Shown in pieces: positions 1-7,649 of a stretch of DNA of 18,206 nt. Source of the DNA: HGM05232 sp036661515 (GTDB taxonomy: Bacteria; Bacteroidota; Bacteroidia; Bacteroidales; Muribaculaceae); the NCBI GenBank assembly GCA_036661515.1, contig JAVWYO010000041.1:1-18206 (forward strand). Reading direction: 5' to 3'. The translations under genes were made by a program, and so were the position numbers. The notes below the pieces were generated by a model, which had not been told where the DNA came from, did not search any database, and worked only from the letters and a program-made list of their open reading frames with translations. Each line of letters begins with the position of its first letter. The first letter of the stretch is position 1.

Positions 1-67
1 TGCGTACCGTGCGTACACCACCCAATGCCTTGTAAATCACGCATATAGCAATCGCGCACTGCGTACC
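1..67. repeat. short TGCGTAC intergenic repeats
   Basis: The heptamer TGCGTAC occurs at 1-7, 10-16 and 60-66. The first two copies are 9 bp apart. The same core with the same 9-bp period appears as the complement of TTACGCAC at 12916-12942. The array may extend beyond the left edge of the window. No gene is visible in 1-130; only these repeats and the hairpin at 79-113 stand out. Function is unknown. Confidence 0.45.
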
Positions 68-78
68 ACTATACCCAA

Positions 79-113
79 AGCGAGGGAGCAACCATCAAAG
101 TTGCTCCCTCGCT
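79..113 (-). terminator. strong hairpin, probable terminator of the export operon
   Basis: A perfect 14-bp inverted repeat (AGCGAGGGAGCAAC at 79-92, GTTGCTCCCTCGCT at 100-113) encloses a 7-nt loop. It lies 17 bp past the stop codon of the last permease gene. On the minus strand the stem is followed by only three T residues (76-78), and on the plus strand by a broken T-rich run, so it could work in both directions. The stem is strong and the U tract is weak. Confidence 0.7.
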
Positions 114-130
114 CCATTTTATTATCAAAA

Positions 131-1321
131 TCAATAGCGCGGACGACGGTCAATCCAACGATAGATAGAATAAGCAATTATGAAATACACAACAGTTAGA
201 AGCCACAACATAAGGTATTGATGCGACGTTTGCTCAAGCGTCGAGCCATTTGAATTCATGCGAACAAAGCCCTCCATTGCCCACACCGCAGGAATACAAT
301 CGCTAATTAAATACCAAAATGAATTCATAGCATATCGTGGCCACGACAACCCCGATAAAAATAAAAATATTATTGACGAGAACACTATTACCAAAAACGA
401 TGATTCACGCTCCCGCACAAACACTTGCAAAGTCATACCAAGAAATATTGAGGCAAAAAGATATGGAGTGATAAATATAAATATTTGTTCCATATTTGCA
501 GCTACAGGAAATGAGAAAAATATTGGTACAAAATGTAATATATATATCGTTGGTATAATATAAACCGTGTAATAGCACAGTGCTTTACCAATCATAGTAT
601 TAAAAATACCAGTCTTTATCGAAACAGCATCAACCCCAATCTTACGAATACGTTCACGCTCATTGGCTCCAAGAAGGCATATTCCAAGAATAAGACTTTG
701 TTGCAATATTAGGACAAGAATACCAGGCATCAAGAATGTTGCAAAACCCTGCTCTGGATTACCCATCGTTATCGAAAAACTCGGAGCTGGATTCCCAGTC
801 ATAGATTCAAGTCCTGGCGCTATTTCATTAATATTCGCAGTTTGCAATTTTGCCCCCATTTCCACAACGACATTTGTCAAAGCAACCAAAAATCCACGAT
901 ACCTAATTAGCAAACTCATATCACTGAAAAAGCACAAATCAGCAACTTCACCACGCCCTATTTTTTGAGAAAACTCTTTAGGAAGATACAAAATACCATA
1001 ACACTCCTTCTCATTCATCAAGCGCTTTGCCTCTTGTAGATTAGCACAATATGAAATGATATTTATATTTTGAGTAGCATCTACATTACGTGTAAATTCA
1101 CGACTCAATGGCGTGCGAGCATCATCAACAACCACAACTGGCACTTCACGCACCAATTCCGTATTATAAATCAGCCCATAGACAATAGGATAAGCCGTAG
1201 GCAAAAGCAGGAAAAACACCATTACACCCATATTATGGAACACCGCACTAAACTCGTGTTTCCACACCATGAAAATATCAATCAATGAACGGCTAAATAT
1301 GTTTTTGTGAATACTACTCAT
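131..1321 (-). CDS. ABC-2 type permease, second of a pair (YhhJ/YbhR-like)
   Basis: This 396-residue inner-membrane protein has the ABC2_membrane_3 layout. There is one transmembrane helix near the N terminus (about 30-52), then an extracytoplasmic domain of about 140 residues starting at VPVVVVDDARTPLSRE, and five or so hydrophobic helices from about residue 195 to the end. In characterised relatives (YbhR/YbhS, YhhJ) two such permeases pair with an ATPase and a HlyD-type adaptor to export drugs or other small molecules through TolC. The start codon is 4 bp after the TAG stop of the preceding permease gene, so the two are almost certainly co-transcribed and probably form a heterodimer. Cargo cannot be inferred. 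It is the last gene of the operon, followed by the hairpin at 79-113. Confidence 0.88.
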   Translation of the reverse strand: MSSIHKNIFSRSLIDIFMVWKHEFSAVFHNMGVMVFFLLLPTAYPIVYGLIYNTELVREVPVVVVDDARTPLSREFTRNVDATQNINIISYCANLQEAKRLMNEKECYGILYLPKEFSQKIGRGEVADLCFFSDMSLLIRYRGFLVALTNVVVEMGAKLQTANINEIAPGLESMTGNPAPSFSITMGNPEQGFATFLMPGILVLILQQSLILGICLLGANERERIRKIGVDAVSIKTGIFNTMIGKALCYYTVYIIPTIYILHFVPIFFSFPVAANMEQIFIFITPYLFASIFLGMTLQVFVRERESSFLVIVFSSIIFLFLSGLSWPRYAMNSFWYLISDCIPAVWAMEGFVRMNSNGSTLEQTSHQYLMLWLLTVVYFIIAYSIYRWIDRRPRY

Positions 1322-1325
1322 AATT

Positions 1326-2492
1326 CTAAGGTAAATAAACTGGATTTTTACATGCTCGCTTTAGTCGCCACACCATAGTCATAGCCACAAGAGGAAACAC
1401 AAGTAATGCCGCATAATATATGCGTGAAAAATACAATGGAATACCATTCAACGCCTGATCAACATATATGAGAAAGTAGTACCTAATTGGAAGAATATAA
1501 CTAAAAATAGCAAGGAAACCATACATATCATTAACAGGGAACGAAAAGCCAGCTACCGAAAATGATAAAACCCCAATTAATGAGCAAACACTCAAAGCAA
1601 GCCTTAGATTAGGCAATACGCTATAAATAAACACAGCAAACGACTGCGTTGCAACCACCATAAGTATAATTCCAGTAATCATATTCCAAGCATCTCCATT
1701 AAGAGGAAAATGATAATAACCAAAGAGCAATGACTGCATAAATACACCAACAACTGCAAAAATAATAGTCTGTGGTAACAATTTACCCCCTAAAGCTACA
1801 AATATAGAACCATTAGCATTTCTGAGCCAATCGCGAGAAGTATTATATTTGATTTCAGTTCCAATACTAAACACAGTTACAAGCAAAATCATTAGTGCCA
1901 AAATACATGGGGCAAAAGAATTTCCAAGATATATAGCATAACTCATCCACGGATTTCCAAGAGGATGCGTGTGCAATGAATATGGTTGCAACATTGGCAT
2001 AATCTTATATTCTGGCATACCAACACTCGTAAGCACAGTTTTCACCACAGCCCCCGACGCAAGAACCGAAGTCATCTTAAAGCCCTTGAAAAGCAATGAT
2101 CCAGGTACATAATACGTGAGATTTGTATAAAAAGAAATCTCAGGTTTACGACCAGCAAGGACTTTTTGAGAAAAATCACTGGGTATTATAAAGAACCCAA
2201 ATATCTCACCACGTTGCATAGCATCACGAGCCTCAGAATAACTATTAAACTTATTCCTTATATCCACCATCTGCAATGAGCCAAGAGTACGCCCTATCTC
2301 GCGAGACATCTCGGTGTGATCTAAGTCAATAATAGCTGCTGGAACCTTCTCAGGCAATCCCGATTCCATAAGATTTAGTAGAAAAAAAGTCGTAGCAATA
2401 GGTATAACAATCATACACACCACATATAATGGGCGACGCACTAATTGTATCATTCCACGTTTTAACGACCTCCAAAAACCTGTTTCTATCAT
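1326..2492 (-). CDS. ABC-2 type permease, first of a pair (YhhJ/YbhS-like)
   Basis: This 388-residue inner-membrane protein has the same architecture as its neighbour: a helix at about 21-43, a periplasmic domain beginning VPAAIIDLDHTEMSREIG, and a C-terminal bundle of hydrophobic helices from about 190 to 375. It belongs to the ABC2_membrane_3 type by layout and by the paired context. It starts 20 bp after the HlyD-like gene. It ends with TAG, one of two normal TAG stops in the window, which shows that TAG is read as stop in this genome. Together with the next gene it should make the transmembrane channel of a tripartite exporter. Its ATP-binding partner is not encoded nearby. The family call is secure; the substrate is unknown. 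Confidence 0.88.
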   Translation of the reverse strand: MIETGFWRSLKRGMIQLVRRPLYVVCMIVIPIATTFFLLNLMESGLPEKVPAAIIDLDHTEMSREIGRTLGSLQMVDIRNKFNSYSEARDAMQRGEIFGFFIIPSDFSQKVLAGRKPEISFYTNLTYYVPGSLLFKGFKMTSVLASGAVVKTVLTSVGMPEYKIMPMLQPYSLHTHPLGNPWMSYAIYLGNSFAPCILALMILLVTVFSIGTEIKYNTSRDWLRNANGSIFVALGGKLLPQTIIFAVVGVFMQSLLFGYYHFPLNGDAWNMITGIILMVVATQSFAVFIYSVLPNLRLALSVCSLIGVLSFSVAGFSFPVNDMYGFLAIFSYILPIRYYFLIYVDQALNGIPLYFSRIYYAALLVFPLVAMTMVWRLKRACKNPVYLP

Positions 2493-2512
2493 TGCCTTTA
2501 CAGCTTATAAAA

Positions 2513-3538
2513 TTATTTTTTAGTATCTAAGAGTATCGACATTCCAGGACGCAAATTAGCTATTTTCTTCGCCGGACGCATCTTTACTTGAAAAGTTTTG
2601 CTATCATACTCTCCCGTAGCCTTTGTCGCACTCCACACGGCATAGCTACCCATATCACGAATATAAAAAACCTTCATCGAAGTCTTCATATTATTAAGTC
2701 CTGGTATTAGCACCTCAACATCTTTACCCATAGTTAACATGTTAAGTAAGTCTTCACGAACATTAAATGTAATCCAAGTATCTTCAAGTTTCAAAACCGA
2801 CATTATAGGCGCGCCAGGAGCAACAAGCTCTCCAATATTGGGATATATATCCGATATTTCGCCATTGCACGGAGCAACAAGATATTGATCTTCAAGAATA
2901 GACTCCACCTCTTTCACTCCACCTTTAGCAACATTTACCATAGCTTGTGCACTCTCTTTATCCTGCTTTTGCGCACCTTCTTGAGCCATGCTATACTGCG
3001 ATTTTGCAGCCTTTGCAGCAGCAGTTGCCGCGCTAAATGCCGCTTGCGCCTCATCACGCTTTTGCTCTGAAACAACACCTTGTTTAAAGAGTGATTCCAT
3101 ACGTTCAAACGTCTTTTTAGTAATCGTTTCAGCAGCAATAGCCTGTTGCCATAAATCAAAAGCAGCATTTTTTATCTGGCTACGAGTTCCTGCGTCAACT
3201 TTTTGATTCTGAGCCGTTGCAACCGTCTGCATAGCTTCAGCCTGCATAAGTTTAGCATCTACAAGCGAAGAATGAATGCGAACAAGAGTATCACCTTTTT
3301 GCACCGGTTGCCCCTCTACAACAAAGAATTCAGCAACACGTCCAGGTAGTTTCCCCGATACCCTCACAGCCGTAGCATCAGCCTGCCCTTGAATAGTATC
3401 AGTTACAGGTCTAATTAGCAAAAATCCCACAATAGCAAGGCATATAACCACTGCGATAATTATCATTAATGCGGCGATAAGTGATTTATCTTTTGACTTA
3501 ATTTCAATTTTATTTTCGTTATTATCCATGACCAGCAT
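2513..3538 (-). CDS. HlyD-family periplasmic adaptor (membrane fusion protein)
   Basis: The protein (341 residues from the first ATG) bridges the inner-membrane permeases and the outer-membrane TolC-like channel. It has a short cytoplasmic N terminus, one transmembrane anchor at about 20-42, the first half of a biotinyl-lipoyl motif at about 60-88 (VSGKLPGRV...EGQPVQKGDTLVRI), and a long Ala/Gln-rich alpha-helical hairpin from about 90 to 210. The second lipoyl half follows at about 217-245 (VAPCNGEISDIYPNIGELV), then a beta-barrel region that ends with RPGMSILLD. This is the EmrA/YhiI type order. A second in-frame ATG at 3529 gives MDNNENK and is an equally plausible start. It lies 30 bp after the TolC-like gene and 20 bp before the first permease, so co-transcription is likely. 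Confidence 0.92.
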   Translation of the reverse strand: MLVMDNNENKIEIKSKDKSLIAALMIIIAVVICLAIVGFLLIRPVTDTIQGQADATAVRVSGKLPGRVAEFFVVEGQPVQKGDTLVRIHSSLVDAKLMQAEAMQTVATAQNQKVDAGTRSQIKNAAFDLWQQAIAAETITKKTFERMESLFKQGVVSEQKRDEAQAAFSAATAAAKAAKSQYSMAQEGAQKQDKESAQAMVNVAKGGVKEVESILEDQYLVAPCNGEISDIYPNIGELVAPGAPIMSVLKLEDTWITFNVREDLLNMLTMGKDVEVLIPGLNNMKTSMKVFYIRDMGSYAVWSATKATGEYDSKTFQVKMRPAKKIANLRPGMSILLDTKK

Positions 3539-3568
3539 TTATTAATGGTTTTGTAATTTTTGTATTGA

Positions 3569-5014
3569 TTAATAATTCATTGTGCCCAACACTTTCGACA
3601 AATAGACATTGCATAGCTGAATATCTATTGACGCATCAATCTCCTCGGCATTAGCTTTGAGCCAAGCAGTTTGTGCCTCCATAACATTATCGGCAGTTAG
3701 CATTCCTTCTTTAAAACCAAGCTGAGCTTGACGCAAATTTTCATTTGCTTTATCCATATTTTTCTTAGTTGCCTGATATGTTTTTATAGCCTCCTGCGTT
3801 TTAAATGCAGCTTGTGCTACTTGCAACTCAATCTTTTCCATTGCATTTTCAAGCTCAAGTCGTTGAATCACAACTCCACTCTTAGCAACACGATATTTAT
3901 TATAATTCCCACCCCAGTGCCAAATAGGTATTTTCACCATAGCACCAACACTAAATGCTCCTGCAAATTCTTTCTTGAAGCCATTAAACATATTTGGATT
4001 TGAAAATGAATACATTCCCACTACTGCAATGTTAGGAAGTAGAGATGATAACGCTACTTTCTGCTTTTGCTCATAAATTTTAACAGCAAGTTCAAGCGAC
4101 TGCACATCACTACGACGAGAATACACATCGTTCATATTATATTCGGTAGAGACGACCACTGGCTCAACTTGATTTTTGTTTTCATCTTTAAGTTTAAAAA
4201 CTGAATTAATAGGTAGTCCACAAAGTTGCGCAAGCAACATTCGCGAAAGAGTTACTCCATTATCAACTTTTGTGAGATCGACCTGCGCTTGATTTAGTTT
4301 TACTGCTACACTCAGAGCATCAGCCTTTGTGGCAACACCCTCTTTAAGCATCGCATTAACATTAAAACTAAGCGAATCTAAAAGATTAGTATAACTTTCA
4401 GCAAGGCGTTTCTTTGCACTTAGTGATACTACCTGCCAATATGCAGCATCGACATTGTATATTATATCTTGAATTTTACTACTGCGCATCTTTGTCGATA
4501 ATTCTTCGGCATATTTCGTAATTTCATTCATGGCTCTTATTTTTCCGCCCATATACACTGGTTGAGTAATGGTTATAGCACCAGCAAACACATTATGAAT
4601 ATCGTAAGTCATAGCCGACTTTGGAATTTCGGCAACCATTGATGGAATAGGATGTCCATTAGGACCAATTACTGGTTTCCCAGTAGCAGGATCCATTACA
4701 AGATTATATTTATAAGTACCCGTCTTAGGATCGAATGATTTTGTAGGGAGCAACTGGTCGCTATCAAATATTGAAAGCTCCTTTTGATTATACATATATG
4801 TGCCACTGAAGTCTATTGCAGGCAAATATGCAGCACGAGCTTCTTGCTTTTGATACTTAGAGCTCTGAATGCGTTCATCAGCAATACGTATCTCTTTATT
4901 GTTTCGTAATGCCATATTACGGCATGAGTCAAGAGATACTATCTGCATTTGAGAGTAACTACTTATAGCACACAGAAGCGACAAAAATAATATTGGTAAT
5001 CGCATATACTTCAT
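3569..5014 (-). CDS. TolC-like outer membrane efflux protein
   Basis: This is the outer-membrane factor of the exporter, 481 residues, which is normal for the family. A signal peptide covers about residues 1-21 (hydrophobic core ILFLSLLCAISS, cleavage near SYSQ). Two OEP-type repeats follow: the first begins SLDSCRNMALRNNKEIRIADERI and the second lies near DVQSLELAVKIYEQK. Both are rich in long amphipathic helices, as expected for the periplasmic tunnel. A loop of about 50 residues rich in Pro and Gly (about 86-135) fits an outer-membrane strand/loop region. It is the first gene of the operon, with two TAnnTTTG boxes upstream. ATG at 5005 is an alternative start. Confidence 0.92.
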   Translation of the reverse strand: MKYMRLPILFLSLLCAISSYSQMQIVSLDSCRNMALRNNKEIRIADERIQSSKYQKQEARAAYLPAIDFSGTYMYNQKELSIFDSDQLLPTKSFDPKTGTYKYNLVMDPATGKPVIGPNGHPIPSMVAEIPKSAMTYDIHNVFAGAITITQPVYMGGKIRAMNEITKYAEELSTKMRSSKIQDIIYNVDAAYWQVVSLSAKKRLAESYTNLLDSLSFNVNAMLKEGVATKADALSVAVKLNQAQVDLTKVDNGVTLSRMLLAQLCGLPINSVFKLKDENKNQVEPVVVSTEYNMNDVYSRRSDVQSLELAVKIYEQKQKVALSSLLPNIAVVGMYSFSNPNMFNGFKKEFAGAFSVGAMVKIPIWHWGGNYNKYRVAKSGVVIQRLELENAMEKIELQVAQAAFKTQEAIKTYQATKKNMDKANENLRQAQLGFKEGMLTADNVMEAQTAWLKANAEEIDASIDIQLCNVYLSKVLGTMNY

Positions 5015-5049
5015 GAAATTTAATTATCTTACATTCAAATACAACTTAG

Positions 5050-5080
5050 CAAATATAACAATTTTTTATATTTGAAAGTT
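5050..5080 (-). promoter_or_regulatory. probable promoter of the export operon
   Basis: On the minus strand 5050-5057 reads TATATTTG, matching the Bacteroidota -7 consensus TAnnTTTG. An imperfect TTTC element lies about 16 bp upstream (5074-5077). The box sits 36 bp before the TolC-like start codon. An identical TATATTTG lies at 5101-5108 and could be a second promoter. The -33 match is poor for both. The gap 5015-5183 otherwise holds only this box pair and the hairpins near the coiled-coil gene's stop. Confidence 0.5.
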
Positions 5081-5120
5081 GCTTTAATTTAAAAATCATA
5101 CAAATATACGTTACTTTCTG

Positions 5121-5139
5121 AAAAAGTGTATCTCTACAC
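5121..5139 (-). terminator. possible intrinsic terminator after the coiled-coil gene
   Basis: The minus strand carries GTGTA, loop GAGA, TACAC (5126-5139) followed directly by five T (5121-5125). The stem has only 5 bp, so termination would be modest. A second inverted repeat (TAGGCT at 5158-5163, AGCCTA at 5181-5186) overlaps the stop codon just upstream. Together they mark the end of the 5184-6089 transcript ahead of the export operon. Confidence 0.4.
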
Positions 5140-5183
5140 GAATTCCAGGTATAAATTTAGGCTAAATGGAATAGTTTTAGAGC

Positions 5184-6089
5184 CTATTTAGCAAAAGTAA
5201 AGCTACGAGAACTTAGCCTATAATTATCCGCAAAAGCCTCAACGGTGTATTGACCAGGATTGAGTGTGGTGTTAACGTCCCAATATATTTTAATATTAGG
5301 CATCTCCTCACCTGTGTATTCAACCGTTTTACAATCAGTATAAGGAACCTTTCCGCCCTCAAAAGTAAATGAACCTACGTTACCAAGTAGAGAACCTTCG
5401 GGGTTAGTTATGCGAATATATATCGTCTTCTCACCAACAGGCGTAGTATTATTTTGAGGAATAGTAAATGATACAACCAGTTGCTTTGCTTTAGTAATTT
5501 TCTTCTCAGCCTTTCCATTACCCTTTAGTGGTGCTAATGAAAGCCCTGTGATATTTAATTTTGCAGCAAGAGTAACTTTCTCAACAAGTACCGCATTCTT
5601 CTTTGATTCTTCATTAACACGACTACTAAGCTGTTCATTCTTATCCTTTATTTTGCTATTTTCAACTTTTAGCCCTTCGTTTTCTTTTCCAAGCTCATCA
5701 ATTTGCGCAACATAATGACGCATAATATCTTTCAATGTAGCAATCTCACCTTGAAGTTCCTTTATACGTCTTGAACTTGTTATCTTAGATGTCTTTAGTT
5801 CCACTAATAATTTTTCAACTTTATCCTTAGCTTCTCCATATTTAGTAATAAGGGAATCGTTAGTAAGGTATTGAGTTTGACTCTCATAGTTCTTAAACTC
5901 AGTATTAAGCTGTTCGTATTCACCAGCCAACGAAAGTTGTTCGTTTTGAAGTTTTAATTGCTCATTGGCCAACTTTACGGCATTAGCCTCGTCATTAGTC
6001 GAGAATACCATATAAGCTAAGAATGCAATAATAGCGATTGCAACTGCAACGCCACCCCATATTAGAATTTTTTTAGTCATCGGTGTCAT
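5184..6089 (-). CDS. uncharacterised membrane-anchored coiled-coil protein
   Basis: I do not recognise a named family for this 301-residue protein. It begins with a short basic segment and one transmembrane helix at about 7-29. A long heptad-like charged region at about 33-170 (runs such as NEQLKLQNEQL, ENEGLKVENSKIKDKNEQL) predicts an extended coiled coil. The C-terminal region, about 178-301, is rich in beta-forming residues (VVSFTIPQNN, KTIYIRITNPEG, GQYTVEAFADNY) and reads like an immunoglobulin-type sandwich. The N-in topology would place coil and sandwich in the periplasm. The start could be ATG 6089 (MTPMTKK) or 6080 (MTKK), since the promoter lies just upstream of both. It is a single-gene unit, divergent from gldE, and ends with TAG. 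A structural or scaffolding role is only a guess. Confidence 0.75.
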   Translation of the reverse strand: MTPMTKKILIWGGVAVAIAIIAFLAYMVFSTNDEANAVKLANEQLKLQNEQLSLAGEYEQLNTEFKNYESQTQYLTNDSLITKYGEAKDKVEKLLVELKTSKITSSRRIKELQGEIATLKDIMRHYVAQIDELGKENEGLKVENSKIKDKNEQLSSRVNEESKKNAVLVEKVTLAAKLNITGLSLAPLKGNGKAEKKITKAKQLVVSFTIPQNNTTPVGEKTIYIRITNPEGSLLGNVGSFTFEGGKVPYTDCKTVEYTGEEMPNIKIYWDVNTTLNPGQYTVEAFADNYRLSSRSFTFAK

Positions 6090-6109
6090 ATAAATATATT
6101 TTGATTCTG

Positions 6110-6140
6110 CAAAGTTACTAAAAATGAGAGCAATTTGAAA
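6110..6140 (-). promoter_or_regulatory. promoter of the coiled-coil protein gene
   Basis: The minus strand has TAACTTTG at 6110-6117, a full TAnnTTTG match, with TTTC at 6137-6140 separated by 19 bp, the spacing typical for Bacteroidota -33/-7 elements. The box ends 20 bp before the first ATG, implying a very short leader. It is back to back with the gldE promoter. Confidence 0.65.
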
Positions 6141-6182
6141 ATGAAAAAAATAATAATTCTTTTATGAATAAAAATAGTATAT

Positions 6183-6213
6183 TTTGGTAATTGAATAAGT
6201 TTATTTATCTTTG
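6183..6213 (+). promoter_or_regulatory. gldE operon promoter
   Basis: TTTG at 6183-6186 and TATCTTTG at 6206-6213 are separated by exactly 19 bp, a full match to the Bacteroidota consensus TTTG-N19-TAnnTTTG. Transcription should begin near 6220, which leaves an untranslated leader of about 80 nt before the TTG start at 6300. This is the best promoter in the window. The intergenic region 6090-6299 holds this promoter, the divergent one, and the leader hairpin. Confidence 0.75.
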
Positions 6214-6250
6214 CACTTGAGGTGAGTGACTTGTCATTCATTCTTGGAGT

Positions 6251-6270
6251 GCATCGCATAAATGTGATGC
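6251..6270 (+). other. leader hairpin upstream of gldE
   Basis: GCATCGCA (6251-6258) pairs with TGTGATGC (6263-6270) over 8 bp including one G-U pair, with a 4-nt TAAA loop. It lies in the predicted 5' untranslated region, about 30 nt after the expected transcription start and 30 nt before the TTG start codon. There is no U run after it, so it is not an intrinsic terminator. It could affect mRNA stability or access to the start region. Confidence 0.5.
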
Positions 6271-6299
6271 GCTTGATTGTATAACTAATAATCAGCAAC

Positions 6300-7649
6300 T
6301 TGGACCCTGACCCGCTTTCGTGCTTTTTACCTTCAATCGACGCAACAATTAATATTGCGCAACAATTAACTTTCAATATACCCACTACCGGAAGCATCAT
6401 TGCATCTGTAATAGCCATATTAGCCCTATTTTTATCGGCTTTTATTTCTGGCTCAGAAATTGCGTTCTTTTCCTTATCAACCGAAGATTGTGACTCCATA
6501 AAAGATTCGCAACAAGGAGATAGGATACTACGCCTGCTCAGCACCCCCGAAAGATTGCTTGCAACTGTGCTAATCGCCAATAACTTTGTAAATGTGAGCA
6601 TTGTAATTCTGTGTAACTACATTATGACACAGATATTCGTGTTTCAGAGCGCATTTATAAGTTTTCTATTTCAATCGGTAATCCTTACATTCCTTATACT
6701 CCTATTTGGTGAAATACTACCTAAATTATATGCGACAAATCATAATATTAAGTTCGCTCAATTTGCTGCGCCATTGATAAGTTTCTTTTGCACGCTATTT
6801 AGTCCTATTTCAAAGTTAATGGTGAAAAGCACCTTTATCGTCAATAAAATAGTTACAAAGCATAGCGATAAGATATCTATGGAAGACTTATCTCAAGCAC
6901 TTGAAATTACAAATGTACAAGCCAATGACGAAAAAGAATTACTCGAAGGTATAATCAAATTTGGTGGCACTACTGTTGCTGAGATTATGAAACCTCGCAT
7001 CGACATCGAAGACATAAGTTATGATGTCGACTTTGAAAAGGTAATTGAAATTGTTATCGGCACAGGATATTCTCGCCTACCCGTCTATCAAGATAGCCCT
7101 GATAATATAAAAGGTATTCTCTATGCCAAAGATTTATTACCTTATATTGGTAAAACCGACAAGGATTTTAGATGGCAAAAACTACTTAGAGAGGCATATT
7201 TCGTTCCCGAAACACGCATGATTGATGACCTGCTTGAAGATTTCCGCACAATGAAAATTCACATGGCTATAGTAATTGATGAATTTGGTGGAACGCAAGG
7301 AATTGTTACACTCGAAGATGTCCTTGAGGAAATTGTGGGCGATATTAATGATGAATATGATACTGAGGAGAAATTTTATCAGAAACTCTCTAACGATACA
7401 TATATATTTACAGGAAAGACACTCCTCAATGATTTTTATAGAGTTACTGGTATTGAAGAAACAGAGTTTGATGATATTTGTGAAGATGCCGACACTCTTG
7501 CTGGGCTTTTGCTGACAATAAAAGGAGATTTTCCTGATGAGAAAGAATCAATTATGTGTGGACGTTGCCACTTTTCGGTTCTCGAAATAGCTAAGCATCG
7601 CATTACTACAATTAGAGTAAAGATACTTCCTAAAGCCGTCGAGAAATGA
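6300..7649 (+). CDS. gldE: GldE, CNNM/CorC-type transmembrane CBS-domain protein
   Basis: This 449-residue inner-membrane protein belongs to the CNNM/CorC (UPF0053) family. Order of domains: DUF21 transmembrane region at about 32-180 with SGSEIAFFSLS and FGEILPKLYA; a CBS pair at about 225-350 (EIMKPRIDIEDIS, GYSRLPVY, VIDEFGGTQGIVTLEDVLEEIVGDI); and a CorC/HlyC C-terminal domain at about 358-445. Family members are linked to Mg2+/Co2+ transport; in gliding Bacteroidota GldE supports the gliding/secretion apparatus, genetically tied to GldD. The start is TTG: an in-frame stop lies at 6282-6284, no ATG or GTG follows before the conserved N terminus, and MDPDP agrees with my recollection of GldE proteins. 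The stop overlaps the gldD ATG (ATGA), so the two are translationally coupled. Confidence 0.9.
   Translation: MDPDPLSCFLPSIDATINIAQQLTFNIPTTGSIIASVIAILALFLSAFISGSEIAFFSLSTEDCDSIKDSQQGDRILRLLSTPERLLATVLIANNFVNVSIVILCNYIMTQIFVFQSAFISFLFQSVILTFLILLFGEILPKLYATNHNIKFAQFAAPLISFFCTLFSPISKLMVKSTFIVNKIVTKHSDKISMEDLSQALEITNVQANDEKELLEGIIKFGGTTVAEIMKPRIDIEDISYDVDFEKVIEIVIGTGYSRLPVYQDSPDNIKGILYAKDLLPYIGKTDKDFRWQKLLREAYFVPETRMIDDLLEDFRTMKIHMAIVIDEFGGTQGIVTLEDVLEEIVGDINDEYDTEEKFYQKLSNDTYIFTGKTLLNDFYRVTGIEETEFDDICEDADTLAGLLLTIKGDFPDEKESIMCGRCHFSVLEIAKHRITTIRVKILPKAVEK

Noticed and set aside
6086..6601. 171-residue minus-strand open frame across the gldE 5' end and the intergenic region
   Set aside because: It lies antisense to the conserved GldE N terminus and across both promoters, has no family-like motif, and its composition fits a shadow frame.
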